Assembly (NCBI GenBank): GCA_016165875.1
Contig: JABBOT010000080.1
Span: 18,920,141-18,984,140, forward strand
Direction of reading: 5' to 3'
From: Acanthopleura granulata
Lineage: Eukaryota; Mollusca; Polyplacophora; Chitonida; Chitonidae
Length of the DNA stretch: 64,000 nucleotides
Part shown: piece by piece, positions 35,901-47,100 of the stretch
How positions within the stretch are numbered: position 1 is the stretch's first letter
How the letters are laid out: every line of letters begins with the position of its first letter
Translations under genes and position numbers: made by a program
The notes under the pieces: model-generated
Databases searched by the model: none
Told to the model about the DNA's origin: nothing
Seen by the model: only the letters and a program-made list of their open reading frames with translations

Positions 35901-38204
35901 GCACAGCCAGGAGATGAAGGTTTGATGAATGGTAGTAGATGCTGCAAGTGTGCTAGTGATGAGCTAAGGGCAGGTCCGTGAGAATCGATTGGTCTTTTTT
36001 TCTGTATTATTGTAACATCTTCGGTAATCTGTAATTCAGCAGGTGAATTAAGTCAAATTTGGCCGAAGTGTACGTCTAACAGTGATCATAACAAACAGTG
36101 AGTTTCTCTCCTTTCTTACAAAATTATAAATGAATAAAGGTTCAGTGCTTTTCAGTAGGCTCACATGTTTAGAGGTCCAATAGATTGAATACAATGAATA
36201 TTGACTTTTTATTAGCATTTCATGTGCTCCACACATAAGGCTTGAAATGTTTAGCTTAAGTGTAATATGTACCATTTCTTGTGTTTTGGTGATAACATTT
36301 GTTAGTTCAGTAACAGTTCCATACATGGTATATACATATTTACGTTGCACCGATAATGTTGATAACAAGATTTTATTTTCCAAACACACAGTATAATGTT
36401 TACCGGTTCCTGCCTTCCATAGATAGTGATTACAAATAATGCTTACCACTTCTGTTCCACAGATAGTGTTTACCACTTCTTGTGTTCCACAGATAAGGTT
36501 TACCACTTCTTGTGTTCCAGAAATAAGGTTTAGCACATCTTCTGTTCCACAGATAAGGTTTACCACTTCTTGTGTTCCTCAGATAAGGTTTACCACTTCT
36601 TGTGTTCCTCAGATAATGCTCATCACTTCTTGTGCTCCACAGATAAGGTTTACCACTTCTTGTGTTCCACAGATGATGTTTACCAGTTCTTGTGTTCCAC
36701 AGAAAATGTTAACCACTTCTTGTGTTCCACAGATAATGTCCTGGACATCTTGTCAGCGGCCAGTCACTTCCAGATCCTTCCCGTGGTGGGTGCCTGTAGT
36801 GGGTTTATCGGGCACCAGCTGACCGTGGAGAACTGTGTGGACGTGGCCACGCTGGCCGACACCTACTCATTGACGGAGCTGCAGGTGCACGCCTACAGGT
36901 TCATGTGTAACCACTATGCTCAGTTCTCCATGTCTCCTTCCTTTCAGCGCCTCTCTGCGCTCCAGCTGACCACTCTGCTCCAGAGTAACTTCCCCGTGGA
37001 CTGCCCAGAGTGGGAGGTCTGCTACATGGCGCTCAACTGGATAGAGTACAAGATGGAGGATCGTCTGCCTCACGCGACAAACATTCTCACCAATATCTTC
37101 TTCCAGGACATCAAGGTGAGTGAGCTGCAGAAGCTGACCCAGTCGGACACCATGAAGGAAGTGCTTGCCTGGAACCCCCAACTCAAGAAACACATCTTCT
37201 CCAAGCTGGGCAGTCGTAAAGTATCCGTGTGCTCTGCTCAGAACCTGCTTAACAGGCGTGGATACAAGGAGACAGTGATCGTGGCCGGAGGGTTCACTGT
37301 GGACTCGGGCATGACCAACGACATCTTGTACCTAGACACGGACGCATGCACCTGGAAGCAGCTGACCAAAATCCCTCATGTGGAACAGTGTAACTTCAGC
37401 GTGTCTGTGCTGAATAACTGCCTTTATGTGCTGGGAGGCTGTTTTGACCAGAACATGCAGGAAGTGATCCACCCGTACGGGTTCCGCTTCGACCCTCTCA
37501 GAAATGTCTGGTCCAGCATAGCGCCCATGTTGGAAGAACGCTGTCGCTTTTACCTTGGCGCAGTGGAAAACAAGCTGTACGCCATCGGCGGCGACCCGTC
37601 GTTTTCGGGCGACCTGATCGACGACATCTCACGCTGTGAGTGCTACAACTCAGACACAAACACCTGGACAGAGATGGCGCCCCTGCCAGGCAGCCGCACC
37701 CAGCACGCAGGCACATCTTATTTCCACTACCTGTACGTGTCCGGGGGCCTGCAGGAGCTGGACAATATTGTGCTGGACACACTACACTGCTACGACACGC
37801 GGACAGAGGCGTGGACGTCTAAGGCCCCCTTGCTGTCCCCACGGGCAGACCACACCATGTTCGTGTTTGATAACAAGATCTACGTGGCCGGCGGCTGGTT
37901 TGAGGATGAGATCAGTCACCAGAGGGTGCTGGTGAGGACAATAGACTGCTACGACGTGAGTACGGACCAGTGGGAGATGGTGACACATCTGCCTGAGGCC
38001 CGCCTGCACGCCACCTTTACCTGTCTCAATAACCACCTGTTTGTCATAGGGGGCTCCATTGATGGAGACTATGAGAAAAAGACAAAGAAAGTGGATATAC
38101 TGAATTTGGATATGTGCCGGTGGGAAGAGTGTATTGATTTCAGCCACGAGGTGTGGGAACACACAGCCTGTAGCATGTATCTTCCCACGGCGCTGTCTTT
38201 GTGA
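32718..38204 (+). CDS. Kelch-like protein (BTB-BACK-Kelch), whole gene
   Basis: Join 32718-32938, 35229-35353 and 36733-38204 gives 605 aa with matching phases. The BTB domain is at ~25-145 ('LFDVVLTAECQSFQAHRVVL', then 'SDYFRAMFTDDLKE'), the BACK domain at ~150-255, and six kelch repeats at ~293-600. Each kelch repeat shows the Gly-Gly pair after a hydrophobic strand ('TVIVAGG', 'LYVLGG', 'LYAIGG', 'LYVSGG', 'IYVAGG', 'LFVIGG') and a later Trp. Family members bind Cullin-3 through BTB/BACK and substrates through the kelch propeller, acting in ubiquitin ligase complexes. It resembles the KLHL9/13/26/36 group most, but I cannot assign the ortholog. Introns 1 and 2 and the 3' end carry tandem arrays built from the gene's own boundaries. 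Confidence 0.93.
32939..34430. repeat. Donor-site minisatellite in KLHL intron 1, ~59 bp unit, about 25 copies
   Basis: Each unit is 'gtgtgtgtgtgctgtgatca', 'gggctttgtctctgttgcta' and 'catgttgtgacacttcag', followed by the next 'gtgtgt'. The unit end matches the end of exon 1 and the unit start matches the start of intron 1, so every copy repeats the exon/intron donor junction. Units vary mainly in GT number (57-61 bp, longer where a GT run expanded near 33470) and in 'tgttg' versus 'tgtag'. Spacings of the first donors are 58, 60 and 58 bp. ORFs of up to 120 codons here are repeat by-products. Confidence 0.95.
34480..34645 (+). repeat. Dispersed repeat family C, in KLHL intron 1
   Basis: Shares 'acatttttccagtaga', 'aaaaatcaatagaattctca', 'gagccgggaaaaat' and 'catggatgaaattttatgtc' with 24905-25095, in the same order and orientation. 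Confidence 0.6.
35068..35142. repeat. Short tandem repeat, ~18 bp unit
   Basis: Four or five copies of 'aaccttgaaatggaaat'-like units just upstream of KLHL exon 2. Confidence 0.85.
35229..35353 (+). CDS. KLHL coding exon 2 (BTB C-terminal half)
   Basis: Acceptor 'tttttgtaacag', donor 'gatgcag|gtatgc'. Encodes 'AMFTDDLKECHQKEITLNG' and 'LIDYAYTSRLAIDA'. It joins exon 1 inside Arg (ag+g) and exon 3 inside Asp (g+at). Unlike its neighbours, its splice sites have not been amplified. Confidence 0.93.
36225..36432. repeat. Decayed copies of the acceptor-site array
   Basis: Blocks such as 'taccatttcttgtgttttgg' followed by 'tgataac', and 'catgtgctccacacataagg', resemble the 30-bp unit of the array to the right but have drifted. 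They suggest an older left end of the same array. Confidence 0.45.
36433..36732. repeat. Acceptor-site minisatellite in KLHL intron 2, exact 30 bp unit, 10 copies
   Basis: Each unit is 'cttgtgttccacag' followed by 'ataatgtttaccactt' or a close variant. AG dinucleotides end at 36552, 36582, 36612, 36642, 36672, 36702 and 36732, exactly 30 bp apart; the last is the acceptor used for exon 3. Earlier ones end at 36462 and 36492, and the 36522 copy is mutated. The unit's second part matches the first ~20 bp of exon 3, so the intron/exon junction itself was multiplied. From 36534 the array is open in the exon 3 frame; the nearest in-frame stop is TAG at 36531. Confidence 0.95.
36733..38204 (+). CDS. 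KLHL coding exon 3 (end of BTB, BACK, six kelch repeats)
   Basis: Acceptor 'ttccacag' ending at 36732. Starts 'DNVLDILSAASHFQ', the conserved last helix of the BTB fold. Runs without introns to TGA at 38202-38204 and is more GC-rich than the surroundings. The exon start was chosen because it restores the family's uninterrupted BTB sequence; the six upstream AGs would each add a 10-residue insert. Confidence 0.93.
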
Positions 38205-38625
38205 ATATACAGCGTATACATGTAGTATGTGTCTTCCCACAATGCTCTCTTCATGAATATGCAGCCTCACAATAGTGTCTAATTATGAACATAACACCTG
38301 AGCTATATAAATTTCCGCACACTACGTATCCAGTTACTGCCTTTAGTACTTGTTTTGGTGTTCCCATAGTGTATTTGGACACGGCCTGTAGTGTGTACCT
38401 TCCTATAGTGCTGTCTTTATGAATATATAGCCTGTAGCGTGTACCTCACCACAGTGCTGTCTTGATGAATGTACAGAATGTGGCGTGTGGTGCCCCACAG
38501 AGCTGTATTTATGACTATGCAGCTTGTAGTACGTACCTTCCCACAGCTGCAAATGTTTTGATGAATACACAGCCTGCAGTGTGCATCTCCACACAGTTAG
38601 CTTGTTTACATGAACCAGTTTATGA
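38163..38625. repeat. Stop-codon minisatellite at the KLHL 3' end, ~47 bp unit
   Basis: The unit is 'tgtagcgtgtaccttcccac' plus 'agtgctgtctttatgaatat' plus 'acagcc'. The first copy (from ~38166) is coding: it holds the last 12 codons ('ACSMYLPTALSL') and the stop. A second follows at ~38225, a decayed stretch spans 38270-38375, and five more copies run 38382-38625. They diverge 10-30% from one another. Confidence 0.85.
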
Positions 38626-40120
38626 AGATACAGGCAGGACATTTTAGATGTATTTTGTCTGATGGTGTAAGGTGTTCATGAATTTGGTACATCTTAAAGG
38701 TGTGACAGACCAAAGCAAGGTTTTTCAGGCTGATATTATGATTGTAGGGAGAAGCTGTTATTTGTAACTACTGTAAGTAGCGACAAATCCATATAGGAAG
38801 CTCATAGATCTAACTTCGTTGAGATTGGCCAGAGTTGTCTTGATCAAGTTTTGTTGATTTCATTTATGACAGCATCTGTGTTCATCAAGCACTGTTACTG
38901 TAGATATGCATATACACACACACATGGACGCATGTGTATCTTGGCAGCTATGGGGAGCTGTCTCAGAATACCTCTTGAATGTGTTCTCATGAAGATGTAC
39001 AAGTCAGTTTTATTGCTACAGTTAGAGTACATGTTGCTACCCTGTGTAGTTGAACATGGGCATCCAGAATAGGAGAAATTCATGTACTGTAATTCTGCAA
39101 TCTTTTCCCATGTTTGCAAGTCCTTTACTCAGCCATATCCTGAAGGCATTATTCTGTGGTGACTAATATAGTTATAGTTTTAGTGAAGTCCTAAAACTGA
39201 TCAATCCAACCAGTGTAGTTTTTTCTCCAAAGTCAAATTAAAAATGGACATAAATTGCACTGAAAGTTGCTCTTTTATCTGAGGAATTACAGTAGGCGAT
39301 GTATTTTAAGTATTCCTGCAGCACAACCATGCATTAGGGTACCTGGTTTTGACAGCGGCTGGCCTACGTGCTGTATTAGCCAGGTCAGCCTGTGATCCTG
39401 ATGGTCAACAAGTTTCTGATGTTGGTGCTGAAGCCTGCGGTGGTCTAAGCTTTGTTACGCGCTGCATTTTGCCATTATTGCTTTGGTTGTATACAACGTA
39501 TGGTATTTCTTTTGTTTTACATTTACTATTATTTTCAGTTACATCAGGGATATTTATAATTTTTTGCAAGAGTTTGCGACAATATACATACATATGAAAA
39601 TATATATAAACTGTACGCTGATATTTTTGTGAACCAAGGTTCTATTTAGGGTGATTAAGACTTCTGCATTGAAATATGAATGGCATTTAACAGCTTTATT
39701 ACGATGTTTAATGGCATTAGTGATGGAATAGTGCCGTAAAAGTAGAATGATATTTCTACCAGTATATGACATCCATTTTGAAGAATGCAGTTTTTAAAAT
39801 AATCAATGGTATACTACTATTCATTTACGTATACTGTAAGTTTTTTTATAGGAGTTCTGATTACAAGTGAAGTCACACTTATACCCAGATTTACTGGGTG
39901 TTTTCAAGTTGGATAGTACTCTGGTTATCACACGATTGTATCATAAATAAAGTTTTTGTGCCATTGGTAATATACATGATTTGGTTGCCCTCCTTACTGA
40001 TATATCATAAAGTTATTGCTGCCTGTTGAAAATGGTTGAAAAACGTTTCCAATTTTTGAATTCACTATATATCACATGCATCGATCTATGCAAGTATGAG
40101 CTTGTTCGGAAATTGGCCAA
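38626..40120 (+). other. Probable 3' UTR and flank of the KLHL gene
   Basis: No exon found. An AATAAA within 'tcataaataaagtttttg' near 39943-39960 is a candidate poly(A) signal, which would give a ~1.75 kb 3' UTR. No transcript evidence. Confidence 0.35.
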
Positions 40121-40124
40121 ACAC

Positions 40125-40266
40125 CTCTAGACGTAGATGGGAGGTCTGCCAGAAACTTGTGGATAGTCGTGGCTTTCCCTCGGGCTCTGCTCCGTTATTT
40201 TCCCAACATAATGCTGTCTGATGTCATGTAAGTGAAATATTCTTGAGTGCAGCATATATCATCAAC
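40125..40266 (+). mobile_element. SINE family A fragment
   Basis: 'gggaggtctgccagaaactt', 'ggctttccctcgggctctgc', 'cataatgctgtctgatgtca' and 'tgtaagtgaaatattcttga'. Head and A-rich tail are missing. Confidence 0.8.
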
Positions 40267-40399
40267 ACATGCAGAAGCAAGGTGAGATCCTCCATTGTCA
40301 GTGTTTGTGTAGCCTGGGTGACAATAAATGGTCAATTATATGCTTATGGGGTCATTCGTGCAGGTTAATAATTGTTGGTGTACATCTCAGTGTGTCACA

Positions 40400-40548
40400 T
40401 GTGGAAAAGTTGGCTAGTAACTTGCCAAAGGTTAGTGGTTTACACTGGCACTGACTGGATACTCTAGTTTCCTCCATAAACTTGACTTTGATTGAATTTG
40501 TGAAAAATTCTTGAGAGTTAACCAACAATCAAATAAATAATAAATACA
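40400..40548 (+). mobile_element. SINE-like element, diverged
   Basis: Ends 'gtgaaaaattcttgagagtt' and 'caatcaaataaataa', like family A, but the body ('tagtggtttacactggcact') belongs to a different family. Confidence 0.55.
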
Positions 40549-43500
40549 ATAAACTAAAGGGTGATATGTTCAAGAAGAGAAAAAGACAGAGTTCCCTACA
40601 AGAACTGATAAAAGCTTGAGTTTATTATACTACATTCATAATAAATCCCAAAATAATGTTTACTGCTTAGCTTTTTAAAGCCTGACTAGTTTACAACATG
40701 GTTTTGATAACTTTGTACACTCCAACGAAACAGGTGATATGCAAGTGCAGCTGTGCTGAATCTCCATGTAAGAAAACAATTTCATTATTCATTGCACATA
40801 GCGAAAGTTGAATTCCATGAAAGAAAGACCATGAAATTCTTTTGTTGTATTGAGATCCAAATTGGCTGCAAGTGCAAATCATCTGAGTCTACAAGATACA
40901 TTTGTAGGTCAGTGAGCCAGTGCATTATTTAAGTAAAATCAACATTAGTCCTGGAAACACTGTGACCAAGCTTATACCAAACAACAGGTATTATTTAAAA
41001 GTATAATAAAAACGTATTAAAAGTATGAAATATCCTGGGGCTGTATAGAAACTATTACAAAAACAAACCACACACTGTAATGTGTCAAACTGATATTAAG
41101 TGTAATGAAACCTATCTGGTGAGCATAAACAGTAATGTTTTTTATCTTCAGATCCGTGTCTTTCAGACAAAAACGGAAAAACACCAAATAAATTATGATC
41201 TAGATCAAAAATAATTCATTCCAAGCAAAAAATGTTACTGAGCATCAAAATTAAAATAAAAATAAAAAGAATTAAGAAAATGAGGTTTACTACTTGTAGC
41301 AAGACACAGTCTTTAATACACAACTTCTCTCTTGGAGTGACTGATTTATATTGTAAGTATGGATTCTGCAAAGGAACTCATTTCAGCTTTTGCTGCTACA
41401 AGTATGGGTTCTACAAATGAACTCATTTCAGATATTGCTGCCGCGAGCAAAAAATTATCGCCATAATGTTATGTCATCTTATGTGCCTGCTATTATTTGA
41501 ATTCTGTTATTCAATTGTTACCGCAGTTAACATCAACCACAGGATTCTAAATTAATATACAAGAGTATACATAATCTATATTTTTTCTTCTGACAGGATC
41601 TAGTTTGCAAAAAAAAAAAAGCCAAACTTGAAAATAATAAAATGAAAAAAAAAAAAAGTGAAAGAGAGACCCTTATTCACATGTCAACACATATTTAAAT
41701 TTTGACGAGTGATTCATGTGCTGTAGAAACACCTTGTCATCATGATGTGGCTGAAATACTGCTGATGGGGAGTGAAGTAGCTAAGCGTTGATGAGGCAAA
41801 GATAAATGTACATATATCTACACTGTAACTGCCAACTAATATCTAAAAAATAAGACAGAAAACAATAAAACAGCAAACACAGCTACATTCACAAGGTTAT
41901 GATCACAGCATAACAACTGATTATAACACCTCCAACTTGATTATAATCAGCACTGTAAAATTCAATTGGGACAAGTATATAGCAAGATCACAATGGTCTA
42001 GTCACTATTCAAGGGAGACAACTATGAGTAATATCCCCCTGCTCTTTCCCTATGAAACAGAGAGATACCAAGTTTTGGTGATACAGTATCTGGGTAGTGC
42101 TAGTGGCATTCATGCACAACACAAGAAACAATGTAAACTATGCAACGTTTATAACAAGATATGTAACAAAATACATCAAGATATACATGCTTGTAATGCC
42201 TCCAACAGATTGCAGAGAAGTGTAAACGAAAATAAGCAAACCTGTGTTATTCAATAAACAACACTGGTCAACTTGTCAAGATAGGAACAGTAATTATAGT
42301 AACACTGAAAATAAAAGCAGTGTGCACCTTCATAGCATAGAATTACTCTTTTTACACTTCTATCATATGAATGTCCATGTTACAGGTTTGCTGGCACAAT
42401 ACTGTGTACAACTTGTGTGATCATTTGCATTGGATGACTGCTGAAATGATTTTCTCGTACAAAATATGTTAAATGCCAAATCCTGAGAAAGGTCTGTATT
42501 TATGCATTGCCAAAATGAAGTCAATACTGTCCACATAACCTAGAGTCAGGTTTCAGGGCTACATCTTAAACCTAAGTGCCTTCATATCAAATGAATGCAC
42601 GCACTTACATGGAAAGCACTTCATAAGAGACATGTTGACGTAAGCATAAAGGAGCCGAAGGACCATTCATCTATTGGACTCCATTTCATGTACACAGTGT
42701 AACACTGGGCACAAAGTTTAGTCTAAATCCTAGGTATTTGAACATGTATATCCATGGAATATCCCTTCAAGACTTATTGGGCTAAAAAGCCTTTGTAGGA
42801 CAACATTCATAGCGCTCAACATTGGACTAAAATTAAGAAACTGACGTGACGGAATGCCATGCTGATTTCAACAGCTGATCAAAATCTAACACTTTGCTCG
42901 GCATGTAAGGAGTATATACTTTCTTTAAATCACAACTCCACAAAGGGTATGGTAAGCTTTCACTGTCTCTTTGTAGCTACATAACCCTAATGCAATAATT
43001 TTTCCACTCTGATTTTCTTGTGTACTGGTGTTTTGTGGGAGCTAATCAAAAACCATTTTGAGAAAAAAAAAACATTGCAGCTCTGAAATATTACCTGTAC
43101 AAACTAGGGACATTTTGCAGGCAGGCACCACGCACTGGTCGGTCATCTTTTTTAAATTGTAATTTTTGTTCATTATTAAGCAACTAAATCGACAATAACA
43201 ACTATAATAGACATACATGTACCGCTGATACTGTCTACACATGTAGCTCCCAGCAGTTATGAACAATTCTAGTTTTAAGAAGAAAGAGTGCATGAATATA
43301 ACGTGTACAAACAGTTACTGCAAATTCTCTGATTATTATCTGAAGGATACTGTGTCAGGCTAACCGTTATAAAAACTGAACTTGTGTCACATTTGCCTGA
43401 ACATTTGTTTTGTCAAGGCACTGAAACCATACCGTGCAAACAACATGTACCAAAGGTTTAGGCATGTCAACATGTTCCTCTACAAGATCTGAATACAAAG

Positions 43501-44011
43501 CACATGTATATGACAATACACAAATTTATATGTGTACAATAACATATATATATATACCTGAATGAGCAGGTATATACAAATATACCTGTATCTACTCAAC
43601 TCTACTTTAATGCCCACACAGAGTATGAGACATACATGTTGAATTAAAGCTGTTCTTAAAATGACAGGTCATTTGCTGTAACAGTATCAATAATGATGTT
43701 GATGGTTACAAATAACCTACACTGAGAAGGCAATCAGCTCAAGAATATTCACAATCGTACTTCTTAATGCCTTTCTCAGTTTAAAACATCAGCTGTGGAT
43801 CCAATCAATCTTGTTATAAATTTACAGTTGTATATAACCATTCACTGTACAGAACATGCAACATGTACACATAACATAGTGAATTAATAAAAAACAAATG
43901 ATAACATACACATGCATATATGTAATATCAGTGTTATATCAGTGTTGTTATCAACAGCAACCCAAAAGAAAGTTCCCTTTGCGAGGAAAATATCTTTTTT
44001 TCTCAGAAATG
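40549..44011. other. Convergent intergenic stretch, no gene recognised
   Basis: Lies between the KLHL and PH-domain genes, which point at each other. It may hold the 3' UTR of the − strand PH gene. No exon or domain was found. A two-copy 45-bp repeat sits at 41357-41446. Confidence 0.4.
41357..41446. repeat. Two-copy tandem duplication, 45 bp unit
   Basis: Both copies run 'gtatgg', 'ttct', 'caaa', 'gaactcatttcag' and 'ttgctgc'; the second starts at 41402. Confidence 0.85.
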
Positions 44012-44166
44012 TTAGTCGAAACTTCCAAAACTTCCAAAACTGCCGACACTTCCACAACTTGATAATGAGCTCCAGCTTCCCCACCGTGGGCCCATTCCAA
44101 ACATGCCAAATGGGCTCCCGATCATCCGTGAAGCTCCGTAACCTAATGCTGCCCCGCCCAACGCTC
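44012..44166 (-). CDS. PH-protein exon 8 and stop
   Basis: Acceptor 'attcccccag'-type ending at 44167 (− strand 'ttccccag'). Encodes 'ALGGAALGYGASRMIG', 'MFGMGPRWGSW' and a 'GSFGSFGSF' end, then TAA. Confidence 0.85.
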
Positions 44167-47100
44167 CTGGGGAATACATAAATCAAAGAATAGTGAGTAA
44201 CTGGACATCAAGACAGATTATGAGCAACTCACAAAATCCTCTTACATTTAAATCATTACCAATCTGAAATGCATACCTATTTTTTCTAATTTTTAGGAAA
44301 GGTGTCAGTATTGCTCAAAGCAAAAAATTACAATTCTCTCCCAGTTTTTTTACGAAGTTAAGACAGGGATATGTTATATATGCATGTATCATTAAAAGAA
44401 TTAACCATATCAGAAAAAAGAAATTTGAGAAAAAAAAAACATGTACATGGCCAAAAAAATGGCCTTCAATTAGCAAAAAAAAAAAAGAAAGCAATCAAAG
44501 ATTGCAAAATGTACATCCACACCTCTTGTCCAGAAAAATAGAAATGCAGCAAAATTAGCCATTGTACAGTATTAATATATGTTTAAGAGGCTGGGTGCAC
44601 TTGAGTGCAAATTATGCACACCCTGCATAAGATGCAAATGAAAGAAAACAAAAAAAAAGAAAGACAAACTTCACAGCTGTATGGATTCAACAACGACATG
44701 GACAAAGGCGTGGCAAGAAAAACAGAGCAGGGAAGTTACAATCTGTAACACTGTGTTGGTGAACACTAAGTGATATGGGAACTGGGTCTGCACACAAATT
44801 TGATCAATATGCGCATGGGCAGACAACTTGTGAAATAGATCAAAATTTTGCCCACTTTGTGTGAGTTTGAGAATCCTATGTGTAATAGTTGCTGGGATAT
44901 GCTGCACACAAAGTTGAGCAGAATGGATGGATGGACAGTAAAAGCGATTGCTGTATGTGCCCCATCTCCCCCCCCCCACCCACCCACAAGAGTGAGGACA
45001 TAACTAGGGAAGAATGCTGTCACTAAGGGTCCACATCATAAATCCAAAGCATCTAACCCCATTGTGTTCTGTGGAAAAATGAACTGTAAAAAGTTATGAA
45101 CAGATACAAAACTATTTGTTTCCTGATGCAGTTTTCAATGGTGTATCACCTGAAAATTTAACGTAATACATAGCTCTGTCTTCATTAAAAGGTAAACCTT
45201 CTTTTCACACCAATGGTGTACCAGCACGCCATTGAACCTACCCGCAGCTAGCTTGCCCTTGTTACCAGACAATATACCCCCAAGCCCGCCGCCTTTCTTA
45301 TGTTTCTGAGCCCCTTGCTGGGCGTACACAACATTAGGCTGTTGAGCGTAACCCTGGGGTCCAGGTTGATAGCCCTGTTGGACGTAGCCGGGTTGCTGGT
45401 AGGGTTGTTGGTAACCATAGTTACCTGGTGGTGGGCCATACGCCCCTACAACAGAAACACACAGACGTATTGGAGACAAAAATAGTTTATTGTAAAGATG
45501 TGATGTCAGATCTGCAATAATCATTTACAATGTATGTAATACCAGCAGAAAAGTGACCAATATTAGATGTAGATATACCAGTATATCACACAGAGATTTC
45601 TGGGGTGGAATATGATCAGAACGTATGAACAAAAAAGTATAAACTTATAACACGCTAACATTTAAGTTTAATAAGAATTAAATTTCCACACAGTATCTGC
45701 CTTCAATGTTTAAAACTGCGTTCTATGCCCAACACCTTTGTATATTGCTATGTTTTCATATCACACTGTCCACCTCCCTGATCTGACAGATTCGTGAAAG
45801 TTTGCTTACCACAACTCAACAGACTGTCACTGTTATCCAATCAGCTATTTACCAGCTTAAGTTGGCAAAGAGCTTACACAAACATGCAAACTCAAGTAGG
45901 TGAACAAACACTTCACTATTAAAGTGTTTTGAAGTAACACTGACGAGAGCAAGCCTGCTATTGGCTATTTCTGGCAGTTTGTCCTCAACTCCTTAGTTAC
46001 AGCCAGCGGAAGGTGCTTAAGTTCGATCCAATTTAACCTGACAGCAGTTGCGACTGCAGACATCTTATGCATGCTGTTGTTTTGTCTTTGCTGTTTATCA
46101 ACATGAGAACTATTGCTAGTTTAACTGGACATAGCCATGAAGTCAGGTGCATTCGTTATTTCCTCAGTAAACACAGATATATACGAAGTGTCTGACTTCG
46201 TAAAATGAAGATGCTTAAAGTAAAACTCCATACCTGGAGGTGGGTAATATCCCTGCTGTTGATACTGGCCTGGCGGGGGTCCGTATGAATGCTGAGGGTA
46301 GGGCTGTGGGTAGGGGGCGCCACCTGGTGGAGGACCGTAACCTGCAACATGGCAATGTACACATACTCCTAAGCATAGGTTTCACAGACGATCAGTTAAA
46401 TGGAAACCAGGAAACAGGCTCACGATATCAAAGCTGTTCCTGATGTGTCCTGATGCAGGCTGAAGATAATAATTCAGTTCAGAGAATTAATCAGAGAATC
46501 AGAGAATGAATACTACGTAGTCTGAATCACCATTTTAATACAATGCTGTGTAAATGGTTTTTTTTTCAACAGCTCTAATCTTGTCCAAGACATTTCCCTT
46601 CATTATGATGAAAAAAACCTTTTACTAATAAATTAGACAACAGGCCGGTAAATAATAAGGTGTGATGGACAAATTTTGAAACCTGTTTAATAGACGTAGC
46701 ATTTTGAATATTCATTATGTTATTTACATGTGAAGTTTGTCGGGCACCACTTAATTTGTACCTGACAAGAGAATTTAATGCCTGACCATGTCCTTGCCAG
46801 GCTGCTTATTTGCAGGCTTGGGAAAACTTGATGTTTCCTCACCTCTCTGCTTTTTTCAACAGAAATGTCAAGCATTTCAGTTCTAATGAATTTTGTTCTT
46901 ATGGTTTTTATTTATTTTTATTTTCTTTTACTAACTCATTCCTGATTATCTCTTATTCACTGCACAGTAAATATGACAACTGTAAATGTGCATTCTGTGT
47001 CTGTTAAATATGAACTCAATAAAACAACAAATATGTAAAATATCCCTGTGCCATCCATAGTAGGGGAATATGTAGGAATGTGGTCTGTAAGGAATTTAGG

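Noticed and set aside
36048..36566. − strand ORF of 172 codons
   Set aside because: Its N-terminal half is the complement of the 30-bp acceptor array and the rest has no family motif or splice-supported partner.
37498..38270. − strand ORFs of 94-162 codons
   Set aside because: They are the antisense shadow of the GC-rich KLHL kelch exon.
46181..46220. Short stem 'cgaagtgtctgacttcg', with a related stretch at 56925-56963
   Set aside because: Only ~35 bp is shared and the second copy breaks the stem, so it is more likely a repeat scrap than an RNA element.
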